Positions 33,991-45,721 of a stretch of DNA of 64,000 nucleotides are shown here, in pieces. Where the stretch lies: assembly GCA_033085395.1 (NCBI GenBank), contig JANQBS010000058.1, positions 1 to 64,000 of the forward strand, read 5' to 3'. A model generated the notes under the pieces. The model was not told the DNA's origin, ran no database searches, and worked only from the letters and a program-made list of their open reading frames with translations. A program made the position numbers and the translations under genes. Positions within the stretch are counted from its first letter, which is position 1, and each line of letters starts with the position of its first letter. This DNA comes from Xanthoparmelia taractica (Eukaryota > Ascomycota > Lecanoromycetes > Lecanorales > Parmeliaceae).

Positions 33991-36900
33991 TAAGTATGGA
34001 TGTCCCGGAAGGGTCTACAAAGGAAGACGAAGCTGGAATTATCAAAAGAGTGCTAAGAGAAAACAATCCAGATACATGGGTTCCTTCCCAAGATGTTTAT
34101 CAAAAGCTGTTCGAGATCTTCGTTCGGCGGCGCGCGGTATTACGAATAAGGAAAGGTGTTATGGGAACCTGGATCTCTGTTATTGTATCGTATCCGTTTC
34201 TCACTACTCATTTTCGGGATTCCAGAACGTGCGATAAAAATTGGAGCCGCGCAGCTGACGGCTGAGAAAGTCCATTGGGCACAGCCAATGTGACAGCAAA
34301 GAAATGAAATCCAAATGCACGGCCAAACAAAACAGAGCCAGGTTGGAAGGTTTGACATTATGGAGGGCAAATTCGAGGCAGAGGCACACAAGGACAAGCA
34401 GATGGATGTGTGGTTGACGAGATGAGATTGAATATTGTCGAATAAGCGGGCAGGAGTGGTCCTGAACCGCAGTGAAGCTGTCCGATTCTGGGGATAATAC
34501 TCCAACCAGCTCCCATTCCAACGATTAGACAGGGCCACTTCCAATCCTAGCGAGCCACCAGCCGGCCGTGTTCTCGGGGTGTGGCAAGATATAGGTCATT
34601 GGGGTGGTAAGCCGACAGGAAGAATGGTCGGTCACTGAGAGATCTTAGAGACTTGAATTTTGCAGAGTTTCTGTTTCGATGAGGCAAAGACAGTGAAGAC
34701 ATGCACAGTAAGGGAAGACACCTCGTGATATTTGACCTCAAATTTCAGGGTGGGCTAAGGACGGAGCTTTTTCGCGTACCTACATTCAAGCCTAGGGGTC
34801 CACGTGCAGGCCTATAAAACTCGTTAGCTAGAATTCATCCATCTGATTACCTGAATGCGCTTGGACGAGGTATGGTGATTCTCCAATTGGCATTTCAATG
34901 CCAGAATCTTGGCTCTTTGAGCATGTGCTTGAAACACAGTCAGGCATACAATTTGCCTCAGAGGAGCTTGGGGGCCGTGGGCGTTGGGTAGGACCCAAAT
35001 CCCATGGAGTCTTCATTAGCGGCAGCAAGATTCCCAAGTTAGTAGCCATTTAGACAGAGCCACTTTCGATGCACAGGGCTAATTGCTCTGCAGTAACGGC
35101 TGATCAAAGTTCGTCACCAGCCCCGAAGGTGTGTCCACACAAGAAACTCTGGCTCGAGATATCTCGACCAGGCGTCATGGCTGGGCTTTAGACTTTGCTG
35201 AACTAGCAGAAAGATACCCTTCTGTAGTACGTTCGAGTAATAGCCTCGTTCTGCCGTGTAGCACACTCAAAACCCTCCACGTTTTTGACCAGGGTTGACT
35301 AGTACTATTAATCTCATCATGAAGCAGATCCTAATCGATACGGTTTGACGCTGCTACAGAGTTGAAATTAAAACCATATAATAGCACATTTTCAGAATGG
35401 CGAATTGTCAGACTTTAGATAAGAGCGTACCCATTTCCGCATATCTACAGTGCACCTTATTATCTTACGACTCCCACGACTTCAATAGGCTGGCTCATCC
35501 CCCAAGTCGGGCGAAGCAAATACTCTTTACTGGAAGGCTATGGATTGTTTAAACTATAGCGATACGCTTATAGAGCTATCAGGACTGTCTAAAGACGACA
35601 ATTTATTAATTACTGCTGTAATGAACTCGTACTGTATATACTAGATTCAAGATATTTATAGTTATACTGCTTAGTCCGTTAGTTTTCGATACGTTTTCCA
35701 GAAACTAACGTCTTTACAAACTACTTTACCTTACCTTACCGTCTAAAAGCTATTACTTACTTCTCTACTAATCTAACACTACTAGGACTATCAAATAGTG
35801 TGCTCGGAAGTCTTAGGTCCACAAAGAAATCTGCTTTTAATGAGTTAAGGCCAGAGATGAGCGACTTGATAAATTTTCTCACGGGCTTGATCTCGGTACT
35901 TGCCCTCGTACTTGTATGGTTGGGGTTTGGCCCACGGGGCACAAGGGGTATGCAGTAGGGGTGTGCGTTCTCTATGCGGCGCTAATTGTATGAGATATAT
36001 AGATGCTTAATTTTAGATACGTATGATGTATATACTATAGAAAAGTCCACGGTTATGATCTTGAATTATAGTATAGTAATGTAATGGACAATGGTTCTAG
36101 AACGGTATCAATACTGTTCTAGGGCCCGTCATAAATTCGTCAAGGTAATTTACCTTGGAGTGGCTTGGGGCAAAGAAAACCACCCCCTCCCCATCAGTCG
36201 CCAGCCTAGCCCTTTATATCTCGAAACGAAAGTAAATCTCGCGACACCGGTTCCCAGTAAGCCGCTCCCCTTCCTAATCAGAAAAGACACCCATCACATG
36301 ACCACAAATCTCTACCCTACGAAGCAGCCGACATCCGCCGTCGTGCCTACTATACCTTATTGGGGGCTTTAGTCTACCCCGGCCAAGCTGTAACCCGTAC
36401 CTTCATTGTGAAGTATCCGCGCACGGGCGCAAGCCAGTAAGTGACCTGCCTAGACCCCGACCTGACCCCGCCTTAACCCCGTTTATTCCCCCCACGTACG
36501 TACACGTACGTACATGCTACGCGCGCTGCAAGCCATGTTGCTTATTCATCTACTACCTTGCCTTATTCAAAAGTCATCAGTGCAGGAGTATGCTTATCAT
36601 GCATGTCAGCGGCCTTATCATGCATGTCAGCACGATGAAATCTTGCCAGTCTTTCTTTCTCAGGCTGGGGCCAAAAAAGAAGCGGTCAGCAGGTTTGGGA
36701 AAGTAGGAGGGATAGCGTAATATGCGGGGACTCCGCAGATGCGTGTCAATTGGTAAGCGCTAAAGGGTTGGGGGCCAAGGGGGAAATGTAGGTGAGGTAA
36801 GGTAAGGTAAGGTAATTGTGGTGATCTGCATGGTAGTCATTGAGCGGAATTCCTCGCATGCGTGACAATCACATTTCTCGCTTACCCGGAAAAGATGGGA

Positions 36901-38036
36901 GACAAGAGGACAGGGGAGAGAAAAGGAGGAGGGTTGAGTGCATGCATCCTGTTTCGTCAGCTTGAACGGATTGAATCACGGAGAAGGCTATTGCACAATG
37001 CCTGCATTCGACGGGCAGCCTTGCGCTACAAGAAAACGTGTGCTCGTAAGGTAGGGGAAATTGTATTCCTACCACGCTGTACCGAGAACCTTCAACACCA
37101 TCACCGTCAACAGCGCCAAAGATGACAACAATAACAAACACAACAACAAAGCCCACAACAGCCATGTCCACCCTCTCCACCTCCTCCTCCACCTCTACCG
37201 TCCCTACTTCCAAACCCCAGAATCGTCCGCTTCGCCCTCCCCCTCGCCCCGGACTCCCCCATCCCGATCCCTACCCAACACTCCTCGCACCCCCAACCCC
37301 CTTTCACCTTGTGTATTTTTCGCTGCTGGCTTGGGTATGATATAAGTGCGCTCTGCATACAGTCCATTTTTGAGGGGGAGGGGGGGCTGCGTATTTAGCA
37401 GAGCGTATTTATCGAGGTTGGTGGTGAAGATTTCCCTGTTATTAGGGGGTTCTTATCCAACACGACCGTTTCTCTTGTACGCAGCGCCATCACGCACAGA
37501 TGGTGCGATATGGATCAGGCTGCAAGGCCGAGTCCGCTCGCGTACGGATGGAGAAGAGCGGACAATGCATGGCGTGGTATGGCGCGTGCGATGGAAGCTT
37601 TTGGCGCTCGGTGTATGTAGGCGGAACTGAGGCCTTGGTTGATCAGAAAGGGTTTGTGGATTCGAGATATGGATTGAGGAGGAAGAGCTGTGAAGGCATC
37701 TATAAAGATTAGAGTAGAGAAAGCACATTTTGCTTGGGAGCATTGGGTTGGGGGCCATGTGGAGTGGTTGATAGGAATGATGCTGCTTCCCTACTCTGAG
37801 GTAGAATTATGCCGCGTTTCTTACCATGGAGACAGCGACAGTGGTGTCGGTCTAAGACCTGTAGTCTATATGGATACACATCGGTTATGACCATTTGATC
37901 TGTGGAGGTGGAATGGACGTACAGCCGTGTTTGATTTAGCTTGTCAGTTTTGCATGAGTGCTATTGCAATTCCACCTTTTTGAAGGATGGAGATCGCAAG
38001 GCAAGGGAAGCAACAAATTTTGACCCTTACAGTTCT
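33991..38036. other. Long region without supported genes
   Basis: About 4 kb without a convincing gene. A plus frame 33996-34265 (MDVPEGSTKEDEAGIIKRVL...) and the plus-strand sequence read without a start at about 34855-35050 (PESWLFEHVLETQSG) look protein-like but have no family. 35580-35760 is AT-richer, RIP-like. Simple repeats are ACGTACGTACACGTACGTAC at about 36495-36514, a duplicated CTTATCATGCATGTCAGC at about 36592-36630, and a (GGTAA)n run at about 36795-36815. A plus frame 37122-37340 is Thr/Ser then Pro-rich and could be a small gene, at low confidence. Confidence 0.5.
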
Positions 38037-38837
38037 TATATATTAACGTAGTTCACGAAACTGTGCACATGGCCTCGTCTCAGACCATCTCCCTTGCTTT
38101 TTCCGATCATCTCCTTATTTTCCAAGCTACTCAGAATACCCTCGACATTAGCAAACGCTAATTCCTTCAAAGTCTCATTCCACACTCTCTTTACCAAAGC
38201 TTCACCCTTCTGGCCTGCGAGCTGGAGTGGAAATCTCTATAACGGAGTCAGCCATGTTCTTGATGGAATAAAAGTAGCAACTCACGTGTAGCGAGCACAA
38301 TCGCCGAGGTACTGTCCATGTGACGCCGGTCTCTGCACGACCGCCGCATCCACAAGCGTACGCGCTCCAACGGACGTTGATCGGCCGATTATACGCTTAG
38401 CGAAAGTAACAATGATTCCGAGAACGCGGTTTTCTTGTCGTCACTTCTGTGTGCAGTGCCTCACTTCGGTGTGCAGTGCCGAACCGTAGCAGGAACCGGA
38501 ATTGACGACGTTGACGATTCCCTTTGAACTCGGAACGGTACAGCATAATTCGATCAGGGCGATCTCTTGCAAGAACTTGGAGGTGTAATATCGATCTTGT
38601 ATGTCGAAGTACTTGGGGTTGTTGAAAGCAGAGAAAATTCGGATTTCCTTTTGCTCTTTGAAAACGGCCGACTCGGCTCAGGCCAAGTTCAAGGAGTTGG
38701 CGGGAAGCTTCGAGGCCGAGTCCGATGTTGGAGCCAGTGACGATGCCAGTCTGGCCGTATAGATCGCTTTTCTGAGGGTTGACTTTGGTGGGAATGAGGA
38801 AGAATTGGCGGCACAGGAATTTGAGTGTCTCTCTCAT
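38037..38837 (-). pseudogene. Relic of a short-chain dehydrogenase/reductase
   Basis: The 5' part reads MRETLKFLCRQFFLIPTK... then GQTGIVTGSNIGLGLEASRQ, the Rossmann TGxxxGxG nucleotide-binding motif, in an otherwise good frame from 38837. The centre is missing. What follows, in shifting frames, matches the C-terminal half of the same family: DRYYTSKFLQEIALIEL (catalytic YxxxK region), IVNVVNSGSCYGSALH at about 38470-38520, ARTLVDAAVVQ and SHGQYLGDC at about 38300-38370, and KRVWNETLKELAFANVEG at about 38130-38190. A 20-bp direct duplication (CACTT.(T/G)GTGTGCAGTGCC) occurs at about 38441-38480. The substrate loop is deleted, so it is non-functional. Confidence 0.75.
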
Positions 38838-39813
38838 CTTGGCGGCGACGCTGGGAGCAACGTTGATTGTGATGGAAATGGAGCAGAGAGCGAGTGTGTT
38901 GCGCAGAAGAGGCCATCTGGCTCGTCATACCTCTAGTTCATTGGCCGCGGACAGAGGGTGCTCGCATGGTTTGAGGAATTTCGGCTTACTCAATTGCAGG
39001 GTATGTTGATGCGACCAACCAACATCCTGCGAGACCAGAGCAGTATACTACAATTTGTAATAGACAAAGAGAAGAAAGACATGAATCAAGATAAACCAAA
39101 GTCAGATGTCAGAAAAGTGCATGAAGTGACCTTTCACTCTAGTTGAGTTTTTTGGAACGATAGAAGGGCCGTGCAAGCATCTCAGGATGTATACAACAGG
39201 TGTAAGCGCAAAATTACCTCAAGTTTAGTCTACTGTAAAATACCGAAGATCGACGCTTTATTAGCTTCCGCTCAGAATACCATGACTGCATTTGCATTTG
39301 AAATAGAAAACGCGTCCTCGTACATCTCACTCTTAGGATCACTTACAAAACTACGCTCCTTAAGGATTCTTAACGCTAAGCAGGATATTCAGGGTCGCCT
39401 CATTGCTACACCCTAGTCCTGCAAAGCTGACATACAAGTCGTTAACGGCACGGAACCCTTGCTGTCATGTCCTAAGCTCAACCCTGGTGATCATCGCACC
39501 GTGGTGATCTTTGATGCAGCTATCATCATGACTTTTACGCTGGCTGCTACGATATTTCTGTGAACTGGACATCAATCGGTGTAAGAATGCTTCCTACGAG
39601 TCATCGTCGAAGGCCAAGACACCCGAAAGAAAAGCTAAATCACTAATTCTGGCCCAACATGCATGCTCTCGGAGCGCTGGTACTACCATCTGACTCTATG
39701 GTTAAGTGGCCGGAAAAATGAGATGGTGGCATCGATAGACCACTGGTATCCAATGACCGACTGGAAGGTAAAGCGAGGTTCACGGTGTATCCAGTATTGG
39801 GTCAAGTAGTGCC
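38838..39813. other. Intergenic between two relics
   Basis: No supported gene. The left end contains the 5' flank of the dehydrogenase relic. Short frames on the plus strand (38958-39146, 39171-39416) have no features. Confidence 0.45.
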
Positions 39814-41651
39814 GTGTGTGGAGAGCCTTTTGCGTATACTGTGCTGTTGGTGATAGCTTTACCGATGTCCAAATCTAATATGATTCCTCTTCCTCAAGGC
39901 TTATGGCTCTGCTTTGGGCTCGCTGTCTTCTACGGTCTGTATCGTGGGATCTACAACAGATACTTCCATCCTCTACGGCATTTCCCAGGCCCCTTTTGGG
40001 GCTCTGTATCTGACTTTTACAAATTGTGGATATTCCATACAAAGCAAGCTCACACCCTAGGCCTCAAATACCATGAATAGTATGGTCCGGTGGTGAGAGC
40101 TGCACCCAATCTGCTAGCTGTGAACGATCCGCTGCTTCTACCTCAGACCTACCATCGACGCGTGGATAGACTGACGTTTGTACAACTGGGGTATTGGGCG
40201 AATTGGCCCTCCATTCCAAACCATCAAACATGAAGATCATGCTACGAAGAGAAACGTGTTGCCAATTCTGTAGGTGCCATTACTTTGCATCCTACTACGG
40301 ATGCTCGCTTCTTGATATCCTGGGCTATCTCATTGACTAAAAACGTACAGTTTACAACTACCAATCTCAGGCCTCTTGAGGAGCAGATCGATGCTCGGGT
40401 CATCCAATGGACATCCGTACTGAATGAAAAGCTTGCCCGGACAGGCGAAAAGACGGATTTTGCGCAATGGTCTCAGTACGTCTGGCATTTTTCGATCCCT
40501 CGGACATCAGTCTATTGACTCCTGCAGATTGTCTGCGTATGATACTATTTGCCAGTTCTCATTTGGCGAATCGTTGGGCTTCGTGAAAGAGGGTCGTGAC
40601 ATCGAGCACCTGATCGGTAAATTTCATGATATGGCGCCGTTCGCAGCCGTCGTTGGTGCGCTGCTCTGGCTTGTAAGGCCATTTCTCGAAAATCCAATTA
40701 CCCGCCGTTTCGCTATGCCCAAGCCTGGAGACGGGAGTAGGACTGGAAAGATCATGGCGGTATGATTGGTTTCTCTGCTCTGCGAATGAACTTGGGGTCT
40801 GAATGCTGAGCTAACGTAGTTTAGAGACAAGCTTCTCGAACAGCGACTCCAAGATCCTAAAGCTTATCAAAGAGGTAACTTCCTTAACAATATACTAGCC
40901 TTCAAGAATGCCGATGGTACTCCAATCACGGTCGATGAAGTGATGATAGAATGCTTTGTGCTCATGATTACTGTATCTGATACGACGGCCGCCTTCTTCT
41001 GCGGCTTTGTTCGATATATCGTGCAGACATCAGGAGTTTGTGGGAAGCTTGTTACTGAAATCGACGACTTCGACCGATGCGGCCTACTCGCTCAATCAGT
41101 CCCACTATTCGAATAGGTCAAACAGATGCCTTACTTTAAAGCATGTCATTTGGAGGTGACTCGATTCTACCCGTCTACTCCAATTCTTATCTCAAGATAT
41201 GTTTCCGAAGGTGGCATGGATTGGTACGGACTGCATGCATCTGCTGGGGCCGAGATCGGCGCGAATCTATACGTGATCCAGCGAGACAAGAAGATGTTCG
41301 GTAAAGATGCTGATATGTTTCGCCCTGAACGATGGCTGGAAGATGAGGCAAGAGCAATGCATATGGAGAAGCATATTCCTTACCTGGGGCTATAGCACAA
41401 GAATCTGTCTCGGCAAGAACATTGCGCTGATGGAGACCTATAAGCTCATGAGTCAGGTGAGCAAGATCTTTGGTGCTCCTTCTATAACATTGACTAATCT
41501 ATTCCGACAGTTTTTCCGAATCTTCAAACCAAGCATCTGCGACAACAACAATGTGTGGAGGGCGGACAACCTCGCTCTATTGGTTCATTGGGACATGTGG
41601 ATCATTATTGAGGCACGAAAGTCCAAGATAGAGGAAAAGGTAGCGAGCTAG
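39814..41651 (+). pseudogene. Relic of a cytochrome P450 (pisatin-demethylase-like)
   Basis: The N-terminal part has a membrane anchor (LWLCFGLAVFYGLYRGIY) then RYFHPLRHFPGPFWGS, the proline hinge. The frame stops at TAG 40078-40080 inside the conserved 'KYHE.YGPVVR' block, and AAPNLLAVNDP follows in phase. Further pieces are LSAYDTICQFSFGESLGF (40520-40580), DTTAAFF of the oxygen-binding I helix (about 40980), ACHLEVTR at the ExxR position (about 41140), and FRPERW (about 41318). The haem loop is WGYSTRICLGKNIALME (about 41383-41433) in a frame shifted from the preceding exon. The cysteine ligand survives, but stops (also near 41114) and frameshifts make it non-functional. Confidence 0.82.
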
Positions 41652-41936
41652 AATACGTGCATTGACTGTCAATGATGTTCTTATACTTCCACGCTGAACG
41701 CGTATGAGATGAAGGCTAGATTTCATTTGCTTTCTTAGATTGTGGATCATAAAATTTGCCGTTTTAAACATGCGTCATTCGTATCTTTCCATAGCATCGA
41801 AAAATACACCTCCAAGCCTCTACAGAGTTTGGCAAACCTTGCAATGAACAAACATCTTCTATTCTAAATGCAAATATGCTCGCCTTTCATACTCGTCTTT
41901 ACGGCCGTTACTCGTCATGATGTATAATCTTCGCCA

Positions 41937-43169
41937 TCAAGCCTTATCCCGATAGACCCTCCAGTCTCTCTTAACTGCCTGGACCTTTTGATCCAACACT
42001 AACACGAGCTTTTCCCACGCCGCTACGTGAAGAGTATCCTGATATGCTTGTTGCTGCGCCATCTTCGCCAACATATCCTTGAATCCCGCAACAAGGGACT
42101 CTACCTTTCTAATCTGTATCCACCACACCTCTCGCTTAAGATTGTTCTCGTCCTCCCCCTCAAGCTCATAGATACCGACGCTGAACTTTGGCGATAGGAT
42201 GGGGGTCATGGCACCGGTCACCATGAGCGATGGGTCACTGTTGTTGTCATCGTCGCGTCCTACTTGAGCACCACTGCGTTCGAAAACAGAGATGATACGG
42301 GCAACAAGCATGCTGATGGTCAGGATGGACGTGTAATCTTTGCCAGGACAGTTACAAGCTAAAGCTCCCGCGCACAGTCGGATTGCCTTTTGTAATTGCA
42401 CAAGCTCGACATCAAACGTGGAACATTCGCTGTCGACAAGCAGTACCGGCAGTAATGAAAGCTGGGTAATAATGACTTCGTTGCAACGGCAGGTGTCTAT
42501 GATGGAAGGGATTTCATCTTGGCGGTTAGCTGTGCTGCAGGAAGCGCACTCGGTGTTCGATTGCGGGTAGGAGGAAGATTGGTCCACTAAGCTGCCATCG
42601 AGGCTGCAGGATCCGAGCTCTGCATGAGATACGCCATCAAAAAGGCCAAGCCCGTGATCTTGGGCGTTCGACATGTGACTTTCATCTTTTCCAAACATCA
42701 ACTGGTAATTGTTATAATTGGCCGGCGACCCTTGGGATGATGAATGTTGGGTGGGCATGAAGAGATTGTTCTCGAATGGCCAATTTTTCGGCAGTTGCTG
42801 CCCCTTCAACAAGTCCGAAGAATCCGTGTTGGTCCCCGAAAACATTTGAAGAAATTCTCTAGGATCTATCGTGCTCGACGAGCTTGAAGGCGTTTCGATT
42901 CCTGTTGTCGAGGTAGGTGTCGTCGGGTGTCTGGCAACGGTGCCATTCTTGGCACCTACTTCTGCCTTCGTGGAACTCTCTCCACTATGCTTGCCAGATC
43001 TCTTCGATACGCCATAGACGCAGCGGCGGCTTTGGCTCTTTAAACACCGTGCACAGCTGGGTCTCGTCTGGGAACAGCGCACTTTCGCTTCGTTGCAGGA
43101 GTCACAAGATGCCCTGTACTTCGGTACTTTTTCTCCCACGTTATTCTGCATGCGAGAAGCGTCCGCCAT
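41937..43169 (-). CDS. AflR-like Zn2Cys6 transcription factor
   Basis: A single uninterrupted 410-codon frame. Residues 22-50 form a Zn(II)2Cys6 cluster (C22, C25, C32, C39, C42, C50) in the arrangement CDSCNEAKVRC...CARCLKSQSRRC, followed by YGVSKRSGKH. The closely similar VSKRMGR linker is a mark of aflatoxin/sterigmatocystin-type regulators. A Ser/Thr-rich linker (about 75-105) leads to the conserved C-terminal regulatory region (TQLSLLPVLL, KAIRLCAGALACNC, MLVARIISVFERSG). Its length is close to AflR-type proteins. It is a nuclear DNA-binding regulator of a clustered secondary-metabolite pathway by family analogy. It is intact while the neighbouring enzyme genes are decayed. Confidence 0.9.
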   Translation of the reverse strand: MADASRMQNNVGEKVPKYRASCDSCNEAKVRCSQTRPSCARCLKSQSRRCVYGVSKRSGKHSGESSTKAEVGAKNGTVARHPTTPTSTTGIETPSSSSSTIDPREFLQMFSGTNTDSSDLLKGQQLPKNWPFENNLFMPTQHSSSQGSPANYNNYQLMFGKDESHMSNAQDHGLGLFDGVSHAELGSCSLDGSLVDQSSSYPQSNTECASCSTANRQDEIPSIIDTCRCNEVIITQLSLLPVLLVDSECSTFDVELVQLQKAIRLCAGALACNCPGKDYTSILTISMLVARIISVFERSGAQVGRDDDNNSDPSLMVTGAMTPILSPKFSVGIYELEGEDENNLKREVWWIQIRKVESLVAGFKDMLAKMAQQQAYQDTLHVAAWEKLVLVLDQKVQAVKRDWRVYRDKA

Positions 43170-44158
43170 GGTTCTGACGGTATGTACCTCCCACTTGAAC
43201 TCCGTTGTACTGAGGGGTTGGGAAAGGTACGACTACATTAAGTCGCAGGGTGTACGAAGCCGCAAGAACAATGTCAAATTACGGACGAGTAATAGGCATT
43301 GTGCATAATACGGCCATTTCCTCTCTCTCTTTCCGTGGCTGCGTTTCGGTTTGAAGTACGTGGTCGACCGCTCGTGTTCCTCGCTATTTGAAATGGTAAG
43401 GTGAGAAGTTAAGACCCTAGCGGAGTGGGGTTGGCGCCAAGTGAGCATGTTGACCTATCCTTATACCTGAGTCATAAGAGCTGACATCCATTATCCGGGG
43501 GCCTCGCTATCGACCACAGCCTCGAGGGAAGCCAGCACAATAAGCAGGCTACGATACGCGTACAGCGTCCACCAATAACGACAGCAGCCTGCTGCTTCTT
43601 TCTGAAGCGGTAGGGCGGCCGGCCGTTAAAAGATCCCCCACACTAAACATTGATGTCGGACACACGCACTAATTCCGTAGGTCCAGAGCAGCATCATTGC
43701 AACTAACAGCTCAATGATAAGCTAAACACCGAGAACCCTGCATAACCCATTGCCCTGCATAATCTTATGCCCGTGGTCATGATTCTGGCGTTCTGATTCG
43801 TCCAGACTCAACATTTCGAGTCGGTGAATTCATCCAACTGTAACCCTGACCACCTCGCCTGCCTTACGCCCTGCTGCGTCGATCAACTAAACTACAAACC
43901 CGACCATTCCTTTGCTGCAGGACGCCTTTTCCAATCCCACAGCCAATTTGTTGTGCGAGTCACTAACCGATGTAACGCCCCGACTGCCTAATGTGGTTAG
44001 TTTTGAGCCAGCCCTTTCCTTAATAGTCATCCATCCGACGTAACCCTCAATTTATCAGCACAGCACAATTTGGCCTCCGCTTATCGTGATACGAATCCGG
44101 CTTCCATGGCTGAATTGTTGCTCCATGGGATGCGACTCTGATGCATCTCGCCAAACAC
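43170..44158. other. Promoter region of the AflR-like gene
   Basis: Non-coding 5' flank. It contains palindromic GGCCGGCCG at about 43616-43624 and several CGG/CCG triplets of the kind Zn2Cys6 proteins bind, but no specific site can be claimed. A short ATGCATC-rich stretch precedes the hAT element. Confidence 0.4.
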
Positions 44159-45441
44159 CAATGCTCCCAATGGTCCGGCCGGACTGACAGTCCAAACAGT
44201 CCGGACGGTCCAGATCATCTGGACGGACGGTCTGGACTGACAGTCCAAATAGTCTAGATGTAGCGGATATATTTGGCTGATTCTCGCACTCGGCTAAATA
44301 TCGGCCTGGTTTTAGTGTGTATATCTGAGTACCATGGGCGTATTTTTAGTAGCGATTAGAGAGTAGATCGAATTTCGCGAATTTTTGGAGGCTTTCTATG
44401 ATGTAACCAAGGCCACTGAAGGCCGTGGAGCGACCCTGGATCGAGTTCTTCCTATTATGGACTTCTTAGCTGATCATTTCGAAAGAGCCATTGAAGAATT
44501 CGCCTATCATGACTTCATGAGAGAGTCCCTTCACGCCGGCCTTATCAAGCTGTTGAAATATTGAAACAAGACTGAAAGAGCACCGGTGTATATCGCGGCT
44601 ATCGTTCTTGACCCTAGAAGGAAGTGGAAGTACTTTAGACGTTGGAATGCTGCGTGGCAATCAGATATGGAGTCAACATTGAAGAACTTCTGGGAGATCA
44701 CATATCGGTCTTCCACCGGCCTGGCTAAGTGTTAGGCCGAGCCGTACGGGTGCCTGTGGGGTGCGCCGTATGGGCTTCATATGGGCAAATAGGGTGCGCC
44801 TTCTCTGAAGCGCGGCACCCGAACCCATGAGTCATATTTTTGGCTTTATGGTACAATTGGAAAGCGCCCTCACACTAAGTATACTTCTTTAACGTCTATT
44901 AAGAAGTCTAGCAATTAGTTCCTCAAATGGCTAGATGATCAGGAGGATGCGGAGGACACCCTGAATGCGATTGACGAATTGGATCTCTACCTCGCTGACA
45001 TATACGTCAATCGTGAAGAAAATATAGAAAAACAGCACTTGAATAGTGGCTGGAGCCTGAGCAACGGACTAGATATCCCCTACTATCAAAAATGGCTATT
45101 GACGTCTTTTCTATACCTGCAATGTCTTCGGAGCCGGAAAGTGTGTTTTCTGGGGTCAAACGTACGATTTCAGACTCCAGAGATAGCCTTAGAAGCGAGA
45201 GCATCGAGCTGTTGGAGTGCCTAAAGTCATGGTTTCGACTGGGTATCTTCACAAAGGAGGATCTACATATAATTGTGGGCACTATGGTGGAGGAAGAGGC
45301 TTTGGATGCCTTCAATGAGGACTCGGACTAGCAGTCCGCACGGTCCAAAATGGGGTTGGACGGACTGTGGACCACTTGTATAGCTTCATTTTGGACGGTC
45401 CAAGGTCTTTGGACGGACCGTCCGGACCATTGGGAGCATTG
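44159..45441 (+). mobile_element. Internally deleted hAT element with transposase fragments
   Basis: The terminal inverted repeats are CAATGCTCCCAATGGTCCGG at both ends (44159-44178 and 45422-45441). They are flanked by an 8-bp direct repeat CCAAACAC (44151-44158) and CCACACAC (45442-45449), differing at one base. Subterminal regions are packed with GTCCGGAC/GGACGGTCC-type repeats. Inside, the plus strand carries hAT transposase pieces: FLEAFYDVTKATEGRGATLD, KTERAPVYIAAIVLDPRRKW (after a TGA stop near 44562), and the C-terminal dimerisation block SIPAMSSEPESVFSGVKRTI, LECLKSWFRLGIF ending at 45331. The N-terminal zinc finger and much of the catalytic part are missing. A GC-rich insert lies at about 44730-44835. 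Confidence 0.88.
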
Positions 45442-45721
45442 CCACACACAGGTCCTCCGAGCAAATATTGAGCAATTGACAACGTCCACTACCTCCGTGC
45501 TTTTTTGGAAGCCTCCTGCAAAGATTGACGTAGACGGTCGTATCATTTCTTCTCTCAACATTCATCTAATTACAATCACGCCATAGTCGTATAGGTATCA
45601 GCATTCATGTACTCCCTGACTAGCCTGACAACTGGCGTACAATGCTTCCGCTTAAACTTACTTCCTCGCTTAGTAGCCTCGCTGCTACAACTACCTTGAA
45701 CCATCACCATCCGGTCAGTTC
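45442..45721. other. Spacer between hAT element and monooxygenase relic
   Basis: No gene. 3' flank of the minus-strand monooxygenase relic. Confidence 0.4.

Noticed and set aside
36480..36830. Short repeats (ACGTACGT palindrome, CTTATCATGCATGTCAGC duplication, GGTAA run) as a possible CRISPR-like or regulatory array
   Set aside because: Only two or a few units, unequal spacing, and the genome is a fungus; simple repeats explain them.
44466..45315. Minus-strand frames inside the second hAT element
   Set aside because: The plus strand in the same place spells recognisable hAT transposase, so the minus frames are shadows.
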